Positions 60,440-64,000 of a stretch of 64,000 nt of DNA are shown here, one piece after another. This stretch comes from Peptococcaceae bacterium UBA5752 (GTDB lineage Bacteria > Bacillota > Dehalobacteriia > UBA4068). The stretch's first letter is position 1. The number at the start of each line of letters is the position of its first letter. The stretch spans positions 62,001 through 126,000 of the forward strand of contig DIFI01000017.1 of assembly GCA_002419055.1 (NCBI GenBank), given 5' to 3'. Below the pieces are notes generated by a model. That model saw only the letters and a program-made list of their open reading frames with translations. It made no database searches and was not told the origin of the DNA. Both the position numbers and the translations under genes were made by a program.

Positions 60440-60946
60440 CTAGTCAAAATTTTCGGTCGGTTGAAGCGGCTTAATATTTAAAATGGCTTCCACTTCTTCA
60501 TATCCTGTCGGAAATGCGTAGTTATAACGCGCCGGAAGCGCAAAAACATATTTGCAATTTCGTCCTAGTTCACTTGGCCCGATAGGCGCTGCTCCAATAT
60601 GAAAATTATCCTGCTGCAGTGAGTCCCACTGCGCAAGAGTAAATATCATTATAAGAATATCCTGCCTGGGGTTTTCGGAAGTCCAATCAGGATGTCTGAT
60701 GGAGATCAACGGACCGGTTTCAACAACCGCTTCGTCCTGGGTTCCTTGCCATTCATCAGTGATAATTGAATAGCCTTGCCAACTATCCGGCAGGATAAAA
60801 TCGATGCCGTATTGTGTGTTTTTATATACGACCGATTGAGACGTGGTTTCGGATGAAGATGTAGAAGAATTGCGGTCTGTCGTATTCTGCTGAGTACCGG
60901 CACATCCTGCTAACAGCATCAGGGTTAGGATCAGTGTTATCATCAA
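60440..60946 (-). CDS. Small lipoprotein of unknown function
   Basis: The 168-residue protein has a lipobox (TLMLLAGC) and a Thr/Ser/Gln-rich linker, then a domain with YGIDFILPDSWQGYSI and GRNCKYVFALPARYNYAF. This pattern resembles the putative PsbP-like/DUF lipoproteins of Bacillota, but I cannot name it. AAAGGA is eight bases before the ATG. A stretch CCCCTTATAATTAGGGG lies about 40 bases after the stop, a possible stem without a T-run. Confidence 0.75.
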   Translation of the reverse strand: MMITLILTLMLLAGCAGTQQNTTDRNSSTSSSETTSQSVVYKNTQYGIDFILPDSWQGYSIITDEWQGTQDEAVVETGPLISIRHPDWTSENPRQDILIMIFTLAQWDSLQQDNFHIGAAPIGPSELGRNCKYVFALPARYNYAFPTGYEEVEAILNIKPLQPTENFD

Positions 60947-61197
60947 AACGATCCTTTAAACTAATGCTTCATTCATAATACGCCTCCAGATGTTATTATT
61001 TCAAAACCAATGGTTTCCAAAATTTTGTTGGTTCCAAAAGCATATGCCGAATATTAAATTTAGCATATCTCTATTTCGTACTATTATCCAATGTCATGGC
61101 CCGAACGAGCAATAATAAAAGATATCCTACCGCGTTTTGTTTTACTCATTATGGATTACTGATATCAATATTTCAATACTTTTTTGCAAATAAAAAT

Positions 61198-61230
61198 AAA
61201 ACCCCAGCGCTGTTGACTTCTGGGGTTATT
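61198..61230. terminator. Terminator after the unknown protein gene at 61251
   Basis: AAAACCCCAG / CTGGGGTTA around a 12-base loop, 20 bases past the minus-strand stop. Confidence 0.75.
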
Positions 61231-61250
61231 ATTTGCTAGGGCTAGGAGAT

Positions 61251-61793
61251 TTATCTGCTCGAAAGACGAATTTGCATCCAGTCAAGGCCGATCCAGTCAT
61301 CCGGTCCGGCTGTGGATGTATTGACAATAGTAATTGTGTTATTTCTTCTCGGGTTGATACTGAAAGTCAGGTCTCTCCAGTTTGTGAACATTCCACCGAC
61401 AGGTGTTCCGTGTTGCAGGGCAACAGCACCGTTATGCACTAAAAATCCGTTGATCGATATTCTTGCTGAGTATCGGTTTACAGGTACATTTGTGTGGTCA
61501 TCCAAAACGGTACGAATCACAATCTGGCCTCTCTGCCTGCCGGGAACAGTCAAAAATGCCGGTAAGATAAAGTTCCAGCGACCTGTATTACCCGTATACA
61601 AAATATCGGCATTTCTGCTAGGATTTCCATAGTTAGGGTAAGCCGTCAGTTCCTTTGTGCTTACAACATTTGTAACAGCCGGATTATTGCTGATAAGGGG
61701 CGGGGGATCGACCCCTGCCGTCATAGGTGCCATAACGAAACTTTCGGTATAACCGTACCTATTATTAGGACGTGGTCTATACATTAATGACAT
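61251..61793 (-). CDS. Unknown beta-rich protein, possibly spore- or surface-related
   Basis: The 180-residue protein begins MSLMYRPRPNNRYGYTESFV; ATG 61793 with GGGAG upstream was preferred over a TTG 15 bases earlier. It has no signal peptide, is rich in Asn, Pro, Thr and Val, and has FLTVPGRQRGQIVIR and GGMFTNWRDLTFSINPRRNN. The pattern suggests a beta-sandwich or jelly roll. The family is not recognised. It has the look of exosporium or coat proteins, but this is guesswork. Confidence 0.6.
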   Translation of the reverse strand: MSLMYRPRPNNRYGYTESFVMAPMTAGVDPPPLISNNPAVTNVVSTKELTAYPNYGNPSRNADILYTGNTGRWNFILPAFLTVPGRQRGQIVIRTVLDDHTNVPVNRYSARISINGFLVHNGAVALQHGTPVGGMFTNWRDLTFSINPRRNNTITIVNTSTAGPDDWIGLDWMQIRLSSR

Positions 61794-61872
61794 ACTATCA
61801 GCTCCCAATAAGCTTTATATATCATATTATTCAGTTAATGTGCATTTGTGATGTGGTGGCCTTGTACTTGGT

Positions 61873-64000
61873 CTAATCTATCTTAAGTCGTTGATTGATC
61901 TCGAAGAAATCCTTCCACGGATCGTTGCCGCCGATCCTCGTCAGCGCATCCGGCATATTGACGCCATCAGGAGCCACTGTGTCAAGCTCTTGCCATGTAA
62001 TAGGCATAGACACATTTGCCCCTTTTCTTGCTCTCAGGGAATAGGGCGCAATACTTGTAGCGCCTCTGCCGTTGCGCATCCAATCGATGAAGATTTTGTC
62101 TTTGCGCTTATCTTTTCTGACATTACTAGTATAGCGGTCGGGCCACTTCTGTTCCATGACTACGGCAATACGCTTGGCAAAATCGTGAAACGTATCCCAA
62201 TCCACAGCCGGTTGGAAAGGTATGACTACATGGTAGCCTTTGCCGCCGCTGGTCTTGAGATACGAAATCAACGCAAGCTGGTCAAGAAGGCTTTTGATGT
62301 CTCTCACACCCTGGCGCACCTGGCTCAAGTCCATCCCCTCGTCCGGGTCAAGGTCAAACACCATCAAATCCGGCTGTTCCAGATTTTCTATACGGCTTCC
62401 CCAGGTATGAAATTCCAGTGTGCACATCTGTGCTTCGGATATAAGCCCGGAAGCATCCTCGATATAGAAATAATCTTCCTTTTCTCCGCTGCTATTCGGG
62501 ATCGGCATCGTAACGATTCCTTTGCTGCCCGGGCCGGGATGCTTTTTGTAGAAGCAGGACTTGCATATTCCCTGAGGGCAGCGTACAATGCTAAGAATTC
62601 TGCTTGCCAGATACGGCAGCATGTGCTCCGACACCTTGGCATAATAGCGGACCACATCGGCTTTTGTGATTTGCGGATCATCAAATATCAGCTTGTCTGG
62701 GCTGGTAATCTTTATGCCGTTGATAATGATGCTATCGCCGTTTGCTTTCATTGGTATCTCCATATCTTGGATGAGTGACTGTTGCTGTTCTTCATGCAAA
62801 TGAGTTTTATCTTCCGCGTTTTCTTTTCTTATATCACGGGGATCTTTATCCGTTCGCAAACCCTTGAAGCTCGCTTGTCTTAAGAGATTATCTTCGGTCC
62901 ATTCGGCAAACTTGATTTCCGTAACCAGCAGAGGTTCAAGCCAGGCAATTATTTCATTAGATCTCGCCTCCGGCGCCCGTTTGAATGGAGTTGTTTCCCT
63001 CTTGATACTTGCAAATTTATTCTCGAGCTCTATCATGACGCGTTCGGTCAGGCCCGTTCCGGCCCGTCCGGCATAGACCAATTCATTTCCTTGATATACG
63101 CCCAGCAGCAGTGAGCTTACACCGCTCACTTTTTTATCCGAAAGCGTATATCCGCCGATCACGAATTCCTGACGTTTATCGCATTTTAGCTTAATCCAAT
63201 CTCCGTTCCTCGTTCCGCTGTATACGGAATCGGCCTTTTTACCTACTATTCCCTCCAAACTTGCCTCACAAGCCGCTAGGAAACTTGCCTTCCCATTTTC
63301 TCTGATATGTTGGCTGTAGTAGAGGTTTTTAGGTGAATCCTTCATCAGAGCCGCCAGCGTTTCTTTTCTGTCAATCAGGCGGCGTCCTCTTAAGTCTGCT
63401 CCATCCAATGCCAGCAGGTCAAAGACGATATAGGTCAGGTTTTTGCCCCCGGGGTTTCTCATATAGTTTTGCAGAGCCTGAAAATCTGTCTTGCCTTGCG
63501 CATCCGTAATCACCATTTCACCGTCCAGTACCATCGCCCTGCCGGCAGCCCAATCGATCAGGGAATATGCGATGTCTTGAAACCGCTTTGTGTAATCATT
63601 GCCGTTACGGGTTATCAGCCGAACGTTGTTGCCTTCCAGATAAGCAAGAATCCTATAACCGTCGAATTTTAGCTCATATAGCCAATCCTCGCCCTCAGGA
63701 GGCATACTTACAAGTTTGGCAAGCTGTACGTTGACCCGGCTAAAGGGATTTCTGGTGATTTTTTCGTCCTCTCCCTTTTCAATTTCCATCATGGTGCGCC
63801 CGGTTCTGATACTGGTGTTAAAATTTTCAATCCCATCATCAGTTTTGGCATAATCATCTCTTTCCTTGAGCCAAAGCCAGTTATTCTCAGCCTCACCTGC
63901 TTTGGCTTGCAAGCGGATCAAAGCCCATTTTCCCTTAAGCCTTCTTCCTTTAAGAACAAACTTAAGAGCGCCCGTCTTAAGTCCGTCATCTACATCGGCC
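61873..64000 (-). CDS. ligD: Multifunctional NHEJ DNA ligase LigD (PE-Lig-Pol order; N-terminus beyond window)
   Basis: The frame is open to the window edge, so the N-terminus is missing; the visible 709 codons include the end of a 3'-phosphoesterase domain (LKFVLKGRRLKGKWALIRLQ with NNWLWLKERDDYA), then the ATP-dependent ligase with the adenylation lysine in LYELKFDGYRIL and later EGIVGKK, and a C-terminal polymerase/primase with CPQGICKSCFYKKHPG, VFDLDPDEG (metal-binding) and SGGKGYHVV. An ATG at 63921 inside the frame is not the true start. LigD works with Ku in non-homologous end joining, important in dormant spores. Ku is not in this window but is expected close to the 3' or 5' side. Confidence 0.93.
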   Translation of the reverse strand, partial: ADVDDGLKTGALKFVLKGRRLKGKWALIRLQAKAGEAENNWLWLKERDDYAKTDDGIENFNTSIRTGRTMMEIEKGEDEKITRNPFSRVNVQLAKLVSMPPEGEDWLYELKFDGYRILAYLEGNNVRLITRNGNDYTKRFQDIAYSLIDWAAGRAMVLDGEMVITDAQGKTDFQALQNYMRNPGGKNLTYIVFDLLALDGADLRGRRLIDRKETLAALMKDSPKNLYYSQHIRENGKASFLAACEASLEGIVGKKADSVYSGTRNGDWIKLKCDKRQEFVIGGYTLSDKKVSGVSSLLLGVYQGNELVYAGRAGTGLTERVMIELENKFASIKRETTPFKRAPEARSNEIIAWLEPLLVTEIKFAEWTEDNLLRQASFKGLRTDKDPRDIRKENAEDKTHLHEEQQQSLIQDMEIPMKANGDSIIINGIKITSPDKLIFDDPQITKADVVRYYAKVSEHMLPYLASRILSIVRCPQGICKSCFYKKHPGPGSKGIVTMPIPNSSGEKEDYFYIEDASGLISEAQMCTLEFHTWGSRIENLEQPDLMVFDLDPDEGMDLSQVRQGVRDIKSLLDQLALISYLKTSGGKGYHVVIPFQPAVDWDTFHDFAKRIAVVMEQKWPDRYTSNVRKDKRKDKIFIDWMRNGRGATSIAPYSLRARKGANVSMPITWQELDTVAPDGVNMPDALTRIGGNDPWKDFFEINQRLKID

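Overview
The window looks like chromosomal DNA of an anaerobic, endospore-forming member of the Bacillota (Clostridia or Negativicutes type); I cannot name a genus. The evidence is a set of spore genes (Tgl transglutaminase, a CwlJ-like hydrolase next to GerQ, Tlp), ferredoxin-based anaerobic metabolism (a tungsten-type aldehyde oxidoreductase with an NADH-oxidising module, and a four-subunit 2-oxoacid:ferredoxin oxidoreductase), SLH-anchored surface proteins, a LigD repair ligase, Gram-positive ribosome binding sites and many stem-loop plus T-run terminators. No tRNA, rRNA, CRISPR array, intact insertion sequence or prophage was seen.

Layout. 1-3.8 kb: end of an unknown gene, an LDH-like/FMN-reductase pair, and a badly frameshifted TIR/deoxyribosyltransferase-like gene. 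3.8-9.7 kb (minus): a six-gene operon, ferredoxin - AOR - NuoE - NuoF - NuoG-like - MoaD, followed upstream by IclR, FIST and EFR1-type genes. 12.9-13.4 kb: two truncated genes of an arsenosugar-type pair. 13.8-15.6 kb: an unknown gene coupled to tgl. 15.6-25 kb: small single genes (DUF3788, toroid, cupin, DegV, DUF3795, deacetylase, VOC, MarR, lipoprotein, DUF6143) mixed with several decayed genes. 25-26.3 kb: fluoride operon (crcB, crcB, DUF190) under a fluoride riboswitch. 26.4-32 kb: MsrAB, a MarR-regulated DHA2 exporter with a large extra domain, and a TetR/flavoprotein pair. 32-35.7 kb: cwlJ-gerQ, an amino acid permease and two tandem tlp genes. 36-40.2 kb: GDPD, a GGDEF protein and a DUF47/Pit phosphate pair. 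40.3-44.6 kb: an oxidoreductase operon (gamma-delta-alpha-beta) ending in a divergent CbiE/CbiT-like gene and led by a T-box. 44.8-45.8 kb: a degenerate tmRNA 3' end beside a small regulator module. 45.8-59 kb: a DUF4153 membrane protein and two giant SLH proteins with near-identical C-termini, next to an HTH protein of unknown type. 59-64 kb: an RlmL-like methyltransferase, a lipoprotein, an unknown protein and LigD, which runs off the window.

How the genes fit together. The AOR operon should oxidise aldehydes and pass electrons through ferredoxin-type subunits to NAD; MoaD supplies the sulfur carrier for the pterin cofactor. The T-box links the 2-oxoacid oxidoreductase to charging of an amino-acid tRNA, probably a branched-chain one. 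Tgl and GerQ are a known enzyme-substrate pair in Bacillus spores, and GerQ here has Gln/Lys-rich repeats suited to cross-linking. At least seven decayed genes (TIR-like, TIGR04282, ArsS, DUF3795, GNAT, AraC, tmRNA end) mark the 2.6-3.7, 12.9-25 and 44.8 kb stretches as sites of repeated gene loss.
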